DNA of 64,000 nucleotides from an uncultured Flavobacteriales bacterium (GTDB lineage: Bacteria; Bacteroidota; Bacteroidia; Flavobacteriales; Weeksellaceae). The position numbers were made by a program, and so were the translations under genes. Below, in pieces: positions 8,639-16,336 of this stretch (the stretch's first letter is position 1; every line of letters begins with the position of its first letter). The DNA is taken from contig CALJKL010000029.1 of assembly GCA_937973555.1 (NCBI GenBank), positions 1 through 64,000 on the forward strand, in the 5' to 3' direction. Under the pieces are notes generated by a model. It worked only from the letters and a program-made list of their open reading frames with translations, was not told where the DNA came from and did not search any database.

Positions 8639-9715
8639 TTAAAAATATTTCAGGTTCATGTCCGGCTTTATTTTAAGCAGCGTTTCATAAATGAGTTTGA
8701 TGACGTTACCTACATCTTCTTTAGAAACCATTTCTACAGTGGTATGCATGTATCTTAGCGGCAAAGAAATCAAGGCAGATGGTACGCCGCCGTTAGAAAA
8801 CGCAAAAGAATCGGTATCGGTTCCTGTGGCTCTGCTTAGGGCATTTCTTTGGAAAGGAATCTTTTTCTTTTGGGCCGTTTCGGTAATTAAATCTCTAATG
8901 ATATGGTGTACAGAAGGGGCGTAGGCAATCACCGGGCCGTCTCCGCATTTCATGCTGCCTTCTTTCTTTTTCTCTATCATAGGAGTGGTGGTATCATGCG
9001 TAACATCTGTAACGATGGCAATGTTTGGCTTGATGGTTTGCGCAATCATGGTAGCGCCATAGAGCCCTACTTCTTCCTGAACGGAATTGGTGATATATAA
9101 GCCGAAAGGCAATGTTTTTTTGTTTTCTTTCAAAAGTCTAGCGACTTCGGCAATCATGAATCCACCCATTCTGTTGTCTAAAGCACGACAAACAAAATAA
9201 CGGTCATTCATTTCGAAAAATTCGTCAGGGTAAGTAATCATACATCCTACATGGATTCCAAGATTTTCTACTTCTTCTTTGCTAATGCATCCGCAATCAA
9301 TAAAGATGTTCTCTAACTTTGGAGTAGGTTCGTTTTGATTAGCGCTTCTGGTATGTATTGCCGGCCATCCGAAAACTCCTTTTACAATGCCTTTTTCTCC
9401 ATGGATGTGGACTATTTTAGAAGGTGCAATTACTTGGTCTGAACCTCCGTTTCTAATTACATAGATTAAACCATCATCCGTGATATAGTTTACGTACCAA
9501 GAGATTTCGTCGGCATGGGCTTCTATTACTACTTTGAATTCTGCTTCGGGATTAATGATTCCATATGCAGTACCGTAATGATCTACTCTTATTTCGTCTA
9601 CGTAAGGCTTAATATATTCGGTCCAAATTTTTTGACCGTTTTGCTCAAATCCTGTTGGTGAAGCGGTGTTGAGATAATTTTCAAGAAATTTTAAAGATTT
9701 TTTTTCGTATTTCAT
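8639..9715 (-). CDS. M42 family metallo-aminopeptidase (glutamyl aminopeptidase/endoglucanase-like)
   Basis: A cytoplasmic, probably dodecameric (TET-type) di-zinc or di-cobalt aminopeptidase that trims peptides. Metal and catalytic motifs are IEAHADEIS, ALDNRMGGFMIAEV, NSVQEEVGLYGA (general-base Glu pair) and VTDVTHDTT, with a late GTDTDSFAFSNGGVPS. The N-terminal LNTASPTGFEQNGQ is also typical. Length (358 aa) is normal. It is divergent from the DUF4294 gene, which commonly neighbours it in flavobacteria as far as I recall. Confidence 0.93.
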   Translation of the reverse strand: MKYEKKSLKFLENYLNTASPTGFEQNGQKIWTEYIKPYVDEIRVDHYGTAYGIINPEAEFKVVIEAHADEISWYVNYITDDGLIYVIRNGGSDQVIAPSKIVHIHGEKGIVKGVFGWPAIHTRSANQNEPTPKLENIFIDCGCISKEEVENLGIHVGCMITYPDEFFEMNDRYFVCRALDNRMGGFMIAEVARLLKENKKTLPFGLYITNSVQEEVGLYGATMIAQTIKPNIAIVTDVTHDTTTPMIEKKKEGSMKCGDGPVIAYAPSVHHIIRDLITETAQKKKIPFQRNALSRATGTDTDSFAFSNGGVPSALISLPLRYMHTTVEMVSKEDVGNVIKLIYETLLKIKPDMNLKYF

Positions 9716-9767
9716 ATAAAGGAACGAATTTTGTGGAATAATTTCTAATATTAATTCTGTAAAAATA

Positions 9768-10481
9768 ATGAAATTTCATAAAATAATTATTATTCTTATT
9801 CTATTGGTTATCAGTTCTCAATTTCATGCACAGAACGATTCTATTGTCATTGAATTAAAAGCATTAAAAGATATTCCTAGAGATAAACTTCAAAAAGATG
9901 AAATGGGAAATATCTTTTATTACGACGAAAAGCAGAAAGCCAGAATTTATGAGGTGAATGGCGAAAAAGTAGTGATGATGGATGAGTTGTTTCTTGTGTC
10001 TAAGCCTCGTTTTAATAATGATCTAGACAGAAACTATTATTTTTTCCTGAATAAAAAACTCAATAGGGTTTATCCATATTTCATGACGGCTTTGGAGCAA
10101 TACAATGATATAGAGGATGAACTAGCAAAAATAGATAATGATCAAAAAAGGTCGTATGCCAAGAAAAAGCAAGAACAGCTTGCTAATCAATATGAAACCC
10201 AATTAAGAGATTTAACGAAGACAGAAGGAAGGATTTTTGCAAAATTAATGTACAGGGCTACTGGGAAATCTGTTTATGAAATCATTAAAGAGCTTCGAGG
10301 TGGCTGGAGTGCATTTTGGTGGAATGTAAAAGGAAGTATTGCTGATGTAGACATAAAAGAACCTTATGACCCATATGCCAATAGACAAGATACTTTTGTA
10401 GAATCTCTTTTGCAGTCTAATTGGAATTTAGGATATTTGCAACCATATGAAGGTTACAAAGACTTTAAAATTAAAAAATAA
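9768..10481 (+). CDS. DUF4294 secreted/periplasmic protein
   Basis: An N-terminal signal peptide (residues 1-22, ending FHAQ) is followed by the DUF4294 region: RNYYFFLNKKLNRVYPYFMTALEQYNDIEDEL, then LANQYETQLRDLTKTEGRIFAKLMYRATGKSVYEIIKELRGGWSAFWWN. It is a conserved Bacteroidota family with no known function. The strong W/F-rich GGWSAFWWN patch suggests a binding surface. The S1/P1 nuclease gene begins 1 base after the stop codon, so the two are coupled. Confidence 0.85.
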   Translation: MKFHKIIIILILLVISSQFHAQNDSIVIELKALKDIPRDKLQKDEMGNIFYYDEKQKARIYEVNGEKVVMMDELFLVSKPRFNNDLDRNYYFFLNKKLNRVYPYFMTALEQYNDIEDELAKIDNDQKRSYAKKKQEQLANQYETQLRDLTKTEGRIFAKLMYRATGKSVYEIIKELRGGWSAFWWNVKGSIADVDIKEPYDPYANRQDTFVESLLQSNWNLGYLQPYEGYKDFKIKK

Positions 10482-10482
10482 C

Positions 10483-11274
10483 ATGAAAATTTTATTCAAA
10501 CTGATGGTTTTTGCAGGATTGTTTTATTCTGCAGAGGCATACTCGTGGGGAGTAACAGGGCATAGGGCTATAGCTGAAATTGCAGAGCGCCACCTGACTA
10601 AAAAAACTAAATTAAAAATTAAGCAGATTCTTGGAAATGAAAAACTGGCCGCTGTTGCTAATTGGCCAGATATGATAAAGTCTGATACCCTTAATATCTA
10701 CAAAGAGACAGAGGTCTGGCATTATGTAAATGTAAAATCAGGATTGAATTTCAAGGAATTTGAAACATCTATTAAAGATTTAAATACTCCTAATTTATAT
10801 TCAGAAATTTTAAAATTAGAATCTGTTTTGAAAGATAAAAAAGCTGCAAAGAAAGATAAAGCTTTCGCCTTAAAGTTTTTAATCCATTTGGTGGGAGACT
10901 TACACCAACCGCTTCATGTTGGGCATGCCGAAGACTTGGGAGGAAACCAAATTCAGTTGTCTTTTTTCAGGGAGAATACTAATCTACATAGTCTATGGGA
11001 TTCTAAACTGGTAGATTTCCAAAAATATTCTTATACAGAATTTGCTGATGTTTTGGATAGAAAGCCAATGGCTGAGGTACAAAAATTACAGTCTGGCAAA
11101 TTGGAAAACTGGGTTTTTGAAAGCTATACAAAGGCGGCAAGTATTTATTTCCATACGAAGCCTAATACCAACTACAGTTACGATTATAATTATAGATTTT
11201 CTCCATTGTTAGAGCAGCAGCTTCTAGTGGGAGGTTTAAGATTAGCAAAAGTACTGAATGAAGTTTTACAATAA
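10483..11274 (+). CDS. Secreted S1/P1-family nuclease
   Basis: A zinc-dependent single-strand nuclease/3'-nucleotidase, probably exported. A signal peptide (residues 1-21) ends before Trp22, which in this family becomes the mature N-terminal zinc ligand. Further ligands are visible: His27 in WGVTGHR, HYVNVK, and the cluster HLVGDLHQPLHVGHAED (residues 135-151), plus LHSLWDSKL. All three zinc sites seem intact. The ATG at 10483 is chosen over an in-frame start inside the previous gene because it begins the signal peptide. The 3' end overlaps the convergent Nudix gene by 9 bases. Probable role: scavenging nucleic acids or phosphate. Confidence 0.92.
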   Translation: MKILFKLMVFAGLFYSAEAYSWGVTGHRAIAEIAERHLTKKTKLKIKQILGNEKLAAVANWPDMIKSDTLNIYKETEVWHYVNVKSGLNFKEFETSIKDLNTPNLYSEILKLESVLKDKKAAKKDKAFALKFLIHLVGDLHQPLHVGHAEDLGGNQIQLSFFRENTNLHSLWDSKLVDFQKYSYTEFADVLDRKPMAEVQKLQSGKLENWVFESYTKAASIYFHTKPNTNYSYDYNYRFSPLLEQQLLVGGLRLAKVLNEVLQ

Positions 11275-11682
11275 ATTTTCTTTCAGTTTCTGAAATACAA
11301 TTTTATCGATAGGTAATTGCAATGGATCTTCTTCATGTAAGGAGATCCATTTTACATTTTCTATGCTGCTGTCTAGGATTTCTAATTCATGAAGGTTGAT
11401 GATGTCTACCTTATAATAAATGGTAAGCAATTGCTCGTTTTCTCTAAATCTGGAAACCAAAAAATCTTCTTGGGTGTAAAAATGATCTACCACATTTATT
11501 TTGAGATTCAATTCTTCTGCAAATTCTCGATGAAGACAATCTAAAGTTCCTTCACCAAACTCTAATCCTCCACCCGGAAGTTTAATGAGTTTTTCTCCCG
11601 CATAGCCTTCGTCTAATGCCATAAGCTCATTTTTTTCATTGAGACAGATGGCGTATACTCTTATGTTTATTTTGTCTACCAT
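11266..11682 (-). CDS. NUDIX hydrolase
   Basis: A 138-aa cytoplasmic pyrophosphohydrolase. The Nudix box starts at GGGLEFGEGTLDCLHREFAEEL: Gly-x5-Glu-x7-Arg-Glu-Phe-x-Glu-Glu is complete, although the usual late glycine is replaced by Asn. The substrate cannot be told from sequence; mutT-like nucleotides or NDP-sugars are options. Its C-terminal coding end overlaps that of the S1/P1 nuclease. Confidence 0.9.
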   Translation of the reverse strand: MVDKINIRVYAICLNEKNELMALDEGYAGEKLIKLPGGGLEFGEGTLDCLHREFAEELNLKINVVDHFYTQEDFLVSRFRENEQLLTIYYKVDIINLHELEILDSSIENVKWISLHEEDPLQLPIDKIVFQKLKENLL

Positions 11683-11690
11683 ATTTTTAG

Positions 11691-11753
11691 TTCAAAGTTT
11701 AAGTTTTAAAATTTAAACCTTTGTACTTCGTATTTTTTACTTTGTACTTTTCA
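11691..11753. repeat. Degenerate heptad array between mnmD and the Nudix gene
   Basis: Nine consecutive 7-bp units in fixed phase, including TTCAAAG, TTTAAGT, TTTAAAC, CTTTGTA, CTTCGTA and CTTTGTA. The array spans the 54-base gap and runs into the 3' end of the mnmD coding sequence, supplying its stop codon. Confidence 0.7.
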
Positions 11754-12435
11754 AAATAGCGTTAATCATTTCACGTTTGCCTTTAGGGCCTTCTAGTTTT
11801 TTGACTTCAAAGTTCAGTTCTTTTAGAATCCTTCTTACACTCCCTTTTGAGGAATAGGTGGTAAGTAATCCTTCGGTAGCCATTTTGTTCTTTACCATTT
11901 CAAAAAGTGGTTTCTCCCAAAGATCTGGCTGAACTCTTGCCCCAAAACAGTCATAGTACACCAAATTTATTTTAGGTAAATCTATATTCTGAAGTTCAAA
12001 AAAATCACAATTATATTTTGTAAAAGTAAAGTTAGGTAAAATTTCAATGGTTTTTCCCCAAGCTGAAGTATGTAATTTTTGATAAATTTCTTCAGAATTA
12101 TCAAAATTGAAATGTTCTACATAAGATAATTGGATAACTTCCTCTTCGTTTACGGGATATTTTTCTAGCGTAAAATAGTTAATGGATTGATTATCATTAT
12201 TTTTCAAAAATTCATCAATCGTCACCAAAGCATTAAGACCTGTTCCAAAACCGAGTTCTAAAATATTAATTTCGCAATTATTAATGTTTTTTATTCCATT
12301 ATTTATAAATACATGTTCGGCTTCTTGAAGGGCACCGTGATGAGAATGGTATCCTTCTTCTAAATCATTGATGTATAGTGTTTTACTTCCGTCTGAGGTA
12401 GTTTTTATTTCTCTTTTCAATGTATTTTTTTTCAA
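11737..12435 (-). CDS. mnmD: tRNA 5-methylaminomethyl-2-thiouridine methyltransferase, MnmD type (DUF752)
   Basis: A SAM-dependent methyltransferase acting on the wobble uridine of tRNAs, equal to the N-terminal half of E. coli MnmC but standalone. Seen: the SAM-binding ILELGFGTGLNALVTIDEF, the NLVYYDCFGARVQPDLWEKPLF motif with its aspartate, TTYSSKGSVRRIL, and the C-terminal GPKGKREM. Length (232 aa) fits standalone MnmD; no FAD oxidoreductase domain is attached. The C-terminal Ser-Thr-Lys and stop codon lie within a heptad repeat array. Confidence 0.92.
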   Translation of the reverse strand: MKKNTLKREIKTTSDGSKTLYINDLEEGYHSHHGALQEAEHVFINNGIKNINNCEINILELGFGTGLNALVTIDEFLKNNDNQSINYFTLEKYPVNEEEVIQLSYVEHFNFDNSEEIYQKLHTSAWGKTIEILPNFTFTKYNCDFFELQNIDLPKINLVYYDCFGARVQPDLWEKPLFEMVKNKMATEGLLTTYSSKGSVRRILKELNFEVKKLEGPKGKREMINAILKSTK

Positions 12436-12449
12436 AAATAAAGGAAAAT

Positions 12450-12479
12450 TTTGAGATTTAAAAAAATATATTAATTTTG
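12450..12479 (+). promoter_or_regulatory. Promoter of ilvE
   Basis: TTTG (12450-12453), an 18-base spacer, then TAATTTTG (12472-12479): a full match to the Bacteroidota -33/-7 pattern. The start codon is 25 bases further on. Confidence 0.75.
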
Positions 12480-12504
12480 TAGAAAATCACATAAAATTTT
12501 AAAA

Positions 12505-13578
12505 ATGATAATTCAAAAAACTTCGAATTCAAGAATAGGCGATTTTGATCCAAACAATATCGGTTTTGGTGCCAATTTTATAGATCACATGATAGTGTGT
12601 GAATATGAAAATGGGAAATGGGGCGAGGTGAGATTGATGCCTTACGGGCCGCTTGCTTTTTCTCCTGCAATGATGGGGGTAAACTACGGACAGGCTTGTT
12701 TTGAAGGGATGAAGGCCTATAAAGATAAAGATGGGGAAGTATATCTTTTCCGTCCCGAAAAGAATTTCGAAAGAATTAATAGATCAGCCAAAAGGCTAGC
12801 AATGCCTGAAGTAACTGAAGAAATGTTTATTGAAGGGCTGAAGGCTTTGGTAGATATTGATAGAAACTGGATTCCTTTTGGTGAAGGGAAATCTTTATAT
12901 ATCAGACCGCTTATTTTTGCTACGGAAGAGGCCTTAAAAGCAAGAGTTGCGAACAAATATATGTTTGCCATTGTTGCGACACCGGTTCAGAGTTATTATA
13001 CTGAGCCTGTATCGGTTAAAATTTCTGACTATTATTCTAGAGCGGCTAACGGTGGGGTAGGTTTTGCTAAAGCAGCAGGTAACTATGCAGCCTCTTTCTA
13101 TCCTACAAGCATGGCTAATGCTGAAGGATATGAGCAAGTAATCTGGACGGACGATTCTACCCACGAATATTTTGAAGAAAGTGGAACGATGAATGTTTTT
13201 GTTAGAATTAACGATACCATTTATACTCCACCTACTTCTGAAAAGATTTTGGATGGAGTAACTAGAGATAGCTTTATTCAATTAGCTAAACACAGAGGAA
13301 TAGAGGTGAAGATAGAACCAGTTTCTGTTGCTATGGTTTTAGAGGCACACAAAAATGGAATTTTAAAAGAGGTTTGGGGTGTAGGAACGGCTGTTGTAAC
13401 TAGTGTTTTTAAGGCATTGGGTTATAAAGATCAAAAATATGCTTTACCTGAATTGTCAGAAGAAGAAAGTTTTGCATTGAGTCTTAAAAAAGCATTGGTA
13501 GATATACAAACCAACAAAGTGGAAGATCCATTTGGATGGAGAGTAAAAGTTGACAAAAAGATTTTGGAGACTGTATAA
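12505..13578 (+). CDS. ilvE: Branched-chain amino acid aminotransferase
   Basis: A fold-type IV PLP transaminase interconverting Leu/Ile/Val and their 2-oxo acids with 2-oxoglutarate. The PLP lysine is Lys189 in GGVGFAKAAGNYAAS. The signature EYFEESGTMNVFVRI and the early GQACFEGMKAY are present. Length (357 aa) matches the eukaryote-like BCAT class II. It has its own promoter and terminator. Confidence 0.95.
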   Translation: MIIQKTSNSRIGDFDPNNIGFGANFIDHMIVCEYENGKWGEVRLMPYGPLAFSPAMMGVNYGQACFEGMKAYKDKDGEVYLFRPEKNFERINRSAKRLAMPEVTEEMFIEGLKALVDIDRNWIPFGEGKSLYIRPLIFATEEALKARVANKYMFAIVATPVQSYYTEPVSVKISDYYSRAANGGVGFAKAAGNYAASFYPTSMANAEGYEQVIWTDDSTHEYFEESGTMNVFVRINDTIYTPPTSEKILDGVTRDSFIQLAKHRGIEVKIEPVSVAMVLEAHKNGILKEVWGVGTAVVTSVFKALGYKDQKYALPELSEEESFALSLKKALVDIQTNKVEDPFGWRVKVDKKILETV

Positions 13579-13602
13579 TCTGACTTCAATATTAATATAA
13601 AG

Positions 13603-13628
13603 ACCGGGAAAGATTTTCTCGGTTTTTT
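13603..13628 (+). terminator. Intrinsic terminator after ilvE
   Basis: ACCGGGAAA pairs with TTTTCTCGGT (one mismatch), followed by TTTTTT. Confidence 0.75.
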
Positions 13629-13667
13629 CTTTAAAATTTCTAAGATATTCTTACTTTCGCATTCTGT

Positions 13668-14177
13668 ATGAAAAAAGCAATTGTTTTTTCTGTTTTTTTA
13701 ATATTATCCTGTGCCAAAAATACGCAGGTACATCCTCCGGTAGGAGGTTTTTTGACGGAAAAAGATTTAGAAGTTTCTAAAAATAGAGCCAAAAATCTTA
13801 ACCTAGCAGAAAGGTCTCAAATTCAGGAATGGATTAATGGTCAAGATAAAAAGTTTTATCCTACGGGCTTAAATTATTGGACAGATATAGAGAATGTAGA
13901 TGATAGGGAGAGAAAAGAAGATGGTGATGTAGTTTCTTATGAATACTATCTTTTTGATTTTAATCAAGAGCAGCTGTATCAGGAGCCTATAAAAAATATA
14001 GATGTGAAATTAGGGAAATTTCAAGAATTGAAAGCGGTAGATGATGCCCTAAGGTACATGAAAAAGGGTGAAGAAGCCATGCTTTTGGTGCCTTCAGTTT
14101 TGGCATTTGGAACTTATGGTGATGATGAAAAAATCCCTAATGATATGCCCGTCATTATTAAGCTGAAAATTTTATAA
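13668..14177 (+). CDS. GldI-like FKBP-type peptidyl-prolyl isomerase lipoprotein
   Basis: A short signal peptide ends in the lipobox LILSC (Cys15), so it is probably anchored in the outer or inner membrane facing the periplasm. The mature part has a charged linker, then an FKBP-like domain: GDVVSYEYYLFDFNQEQLY, AVDDALRYMKKGEEAMLLVPSVLAFGTYG and DMPVIIKLKIL. FKBP active-site positions are only partly kept, so catalytic activity is uncertain. Domain order and the N-terminal linker resemble GldI, a gliding-associated isomerase of flavobacteria; orthology is inference. It forms an operon with the cyclophilin-FKBP gene (9-base gap). Confidence 0.8.
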   Translation: MKKAIVFSVFLILSCAKNTQVHPPVGGFLTEKDLEVSKNRAKNLNLAERSQIQEWINGQDKKFYPTGLNYWTDIENVDDRERKEDGDVVSYEYYLFDFNQEQLYQEPIKNIDVKLGKFQELKAVDDALRYMKKGEEAMLLVPSVLAFGTYGDDEKIPNDMPVIIKLKIL

Positions 14178-14186
14178 AAAATAAAT

Positions 14187-15263
14187 ATGAGAAAGTTAAT
14201 ACTTTTAGCAATAGCAATAATTTCAATAACGAGTTGTACTCCAATTTATAAGAAAATGAATATAGACAAAGATTTTTACAATGGTCTTCAGGATGGTGTA
14301 TATGCCAAAATGGAAACGACAAAAGGTGAATTGATTATCAAATTTTTTGATAAAGAAGCACCAGTAACAGTAGCTAATTTTGTTGGTTTAGCACAAGGAA
14401 CTATCGAAAACAAGGCAAAAGCAAAAGGAACTCCTTACTATGATGGAATTGTTTTTCATAGAGTGATAAAGAATTTTATGATCCAAGGAGGTGATCCACA
14501 AGGGACAGGGATGGGAGATCCTGGGTATAAATTTGATGACGAAAAGAACGATCTAAAGCACGAAGGTAAAGGATATCTTTCTATGGCTAATTCTGGGCCT
14601 AATACCAATGGTTCTCAGTTTTTCATTACAGAAGTTGCTACGCCTTGGTTAGATGGAAGACATACTGTTTTCGGTAAAGTGATTAAAGGAGAGGAGGTGA
14701 TAGATGCAATTGCCAATACTGAAACAGGAGCGCAAGACAGACCGAAGACAGAAATCAAAATTGAAAAACTGACGGTTTTCACCAAAGGAGCTGCTTATGA
14801 AAAATATGATGCAGCAAAAATCTTCAACGAAGGAAAAGATAAAATTCAGGAAAACAATAAAGCGTATATCGCAAAACAAGAAGCTGAAGCGGCTAAAAAA
14901 TTAGAAGACCTAAAAGCGGGTATGACGAAAACAGCTTCTGGTTTATTGTATAAGATTACTAAAACTAATCCTGAAGGTAAAGCGCCTAAGTCTGGTGATG
15001 TAGTTTCTGTACACTATGCAGGTAAATTAACCAACGGACAAGAGTTTGACAATTCTTTTAAAAGAGGTGAGCCTATTGAAATTCCTATTGGTGTTGGTCA
15101 AGTAATCAAAGGATGGGATGAAGGTATTCTTTTATTGAAAGAAGGTGAAAGTGCTACATTATTAATTCCTTCAGAATTAGGATATGGTGCCAGAGGAGCA
15201 GGCGGTGTTATTCCGCCAAATGCTTGGTTGATTTTTGATGTAGAATTGGTGAAAGTAAAGTAA
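14187..15263 (+). CDS. Bifunctional cyclophilin-FKBP peptidyl-prolyl isomerase lipoprotein
   Basis: A lipobox ends at Cys17 (ISITSC), indicating envelope anchoring. Residues about 40-200 are a cyclophilin domain with FHRVIKNFMIQGGDPQGTGMG and SMANSGPNTNGSQFFIT; the catalytic Arg is in FHRVI. A charged helical linker at about 200-240 leads to an FKBP domain (about 245-358) with VSVHYAGKLTNGQEFDNSF, GQVIKGWDEGILLLKEGE and YGARGAGGVIPPNAWLIFDVELV. Both catalytic cores look intact. The protein probably assists folding of exported or outer-membrane proteins. It is second in an operon behind the GldI-like gene and is followed by a terminator. Confidence 0.92.
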   Translation: MRKLILLAIAIISITSCTPIYKKMNIDKDFYNGLQDGVYAKMETTKGELIIKFFDKEAPVTVANFVGLAQGTIENKAKAKGTPYYDGIVFHRVIKNFMIQGGDPQGTGMGDPGYKFDDEKNDLKHEGKGYLSMANSGPNTNGSQFFITEVATPWLDGRHTVFGKVIKGEEVIDAIANTETGAQDRPKTEIKIEKLTVFTKGAAYEKYDAAKIFNEGKDKIQENNKAYIAKQEAEAAKKLEDLKAGMTKTASGLLYKITKTNPEGKAPKSGDVVSVHYAGKLTNGQEFDNSFKRGEPIEIPIGVGQVIKGWDEGILLLKEGESATLLIPSELGYGARGAGGVIPPNAWLIFDVELVKVK

Positions 15264-15286
15264 TTAAGCAATTTTAAAATAATAAA

Positions 15287-15320
15287 AAACCTTCAAGTTC
15301 ATACTTGAAGGTTTTTTTTG
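15287..15320 (+). terminator. Intrinsic terminator after the cyclophilin-FKBP gene
   Basis: ACCTTCAAGT (15289-15298) pairs perfectly with ACTTGAAGGT (15303-15312), then a T8 run. Confidence 0.88.
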
Positions 15321-15332
15321 TAAAAAAAAAAT

Positions 15333-15374
15333 AAGACAAAAGTCTTTTTAATTTAGACAAAAGTCTTATATTTG
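15333..15374 (+). promoter_or_regulatory. Promoter and twin operator of the Xre/RES toxin-antitoxin operon
   Basis: Two copies of AGACAAAAGTCT occur with centres exactly 21 bp apart (about 15339.5 and 15360.5), i.e. two helical turns. The second copy abuts and overlaps the -7 element TATATTTG (15367-15374). Such a layout is what an autorepressing antitoxin would need. The ATG at 15390 follows after 15 bases. Confidence 0.7.
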
Positions 15375-15389
15375 TATAAAATATTTGCG

Positions 15390-15869
15390 ATGAAAAAATA
15401 TAAGTCTTATTTGCAAGAAGAAAAAGAAACTCCAGTTGTTGCAGAACAAATGGCAGTTTATGGCAATTCTGTAGGGTATTCTGCAATAGATGACAGGGGG
15501 GTTCTTTCTATTATAGACTCTGTTAATAGAGGGGTGCATTTTACCACCTTCGAAACCATTGTCAAAAAATATTCTTTTACGCTTCAGAATTGGGCAGATT
15601 TTCTTCACATCTCTATGAAGACACTTTCTAGGTATCAAAAAGACAAAAAGACTTTTGATGCATTACAGTCAGAGCGTATTATGCAGATAGAGATTCTTTA
15701 TTCTAAAGGCGTAGAGGTTTTTGGAGACAAAGAAAATTTTTCTACCTGGTTAGAAACAGAGAATTTGGCTTTAGGGAATCTCATCCCAAGAGACCTCCTG
15801 AACACTTCTTTTGGCATACAATTGTTAATGGATGAGCTTACCCGTATAGAGCACGGGGTATTGGCTTAG
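15390..15869 (+). CDS. Xre/ParS-family antitoxin (DUF2384, RES-Xre type)
   Basis: A 159-aa antitoxin. The central helical part (about 50-100) contains a helix-turn-helix-like YSFTLQNWADFLHISMKTLSRYQK. The C-terminal toxin-binding DUF2384 part reads IMQIEILYSKGVEVFGDKENFSTWLETENLALGNLIPRDLLNTSFGIQLLMDELTRIEHGVLA, which carries the family's xxFxxWL and GxxPxDLL patterns. The RES-domain toxin follows 9 bases after the stop. The ATG at 15390 is chosen because it directly follows the -7 element; an upstream TTG lies inside that element. Autoregulation through the twin operator is inferred. Confidence 0.9.
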   Translation: MKKYKSYLQEEKETPVVAEQMAVYGNSVGYSAIDDRGVLSIIDSVNRGVHFTTFETIVKKYSFTLQNWADFLHISMKTLSRYQKDKKTFDALQSERIMQIEILYSKGVEVFGDKENFSTWLETENLALGNLIPRDLLNTSFGIQLLMDELTRIEHGVLA

Positions 15870-15878
15870 GGATATCTG

Positions 15879-16331
15879 ATGATTGTTTACAGGCTTTCAA
15901 AAGAGAAGTTTGCCAAGGATCTTTCGGGGAAAGGTGCAGAAATGGCAGGCGGCAGATGGAACAGTAAGGGAAATCCCATGCTATATACTTCACAGAGTAT
16001 TGCTTTGTGCGTTACAGAAATTGCGGTACATGTTCCGCTGGGGATTTTGCCAAAAGATTACCAATTGATACATATCGAAATTCCGGATACAGATTTTTTA
16101 GAAGTAAAAAGATTGCCAAAAGATTGGCAGAGTTTTCCACATGCAAATGCTACCCAAATGATTGGGGATAAGTTCCTGAAAGACCAAAAATTTTTATTCA
16201 TGAAGGTGCCTTCTGCTACAGTGCAGGGGGAGTTTAATTTTCTTATTAATCCTTGGCACAAAGATTTTAACAAAATCAAAATACTTAAAATAGAAAACTT
16301 TACCTTTGACGAAAGGTTATTTAAAAGATAA
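15879..16331 (+). CDS. RES-domain toxin (NAD-depleting)
   Basis: A RES toxin of 150 aa; characterised relatives (Res, MbcT) degrade or phosphorolyse NAD+ and halt growth. Key positions are visible: Arg5 in VYRLS, GGRWNSKGNPMLYTS with the substrate-binding Arg and Tyr, Ser/Glu in SIALCVTEIAVH, and the C-terminal SATVQGEFNFLINPWH. The domain appears complete and likely active. It sits directly downstream of its antitoxin. The Nif3-like gene starts only 5 bases after the toxin stop, so some read-through into that housekeeping gene is likely. Confidence 0.92.
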   Translation: MIVYRLSKEKFAKDLSGKGAEMAGGRWNSKGNPMLYTSQSIALCVTEIAVHVPLGILPKDYQLIHIEIPDTDFLEVKRLPKDWQSFPHANATQMIGDKFLKDQKFLFMKVPSATVQGEFNFLINPWHKDFNKIKILKIENFTFDERLFKR

Positions 16332-16336
16332 ACTCA

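Noticed and set aside
15841..15857. CCCGT/ACGGG hairpin at the end of the antitoxin gene as a terminator
   Set aside because: Short stem, no T-run, and it lies inside the coding sequence just before the coupled toxin gene.
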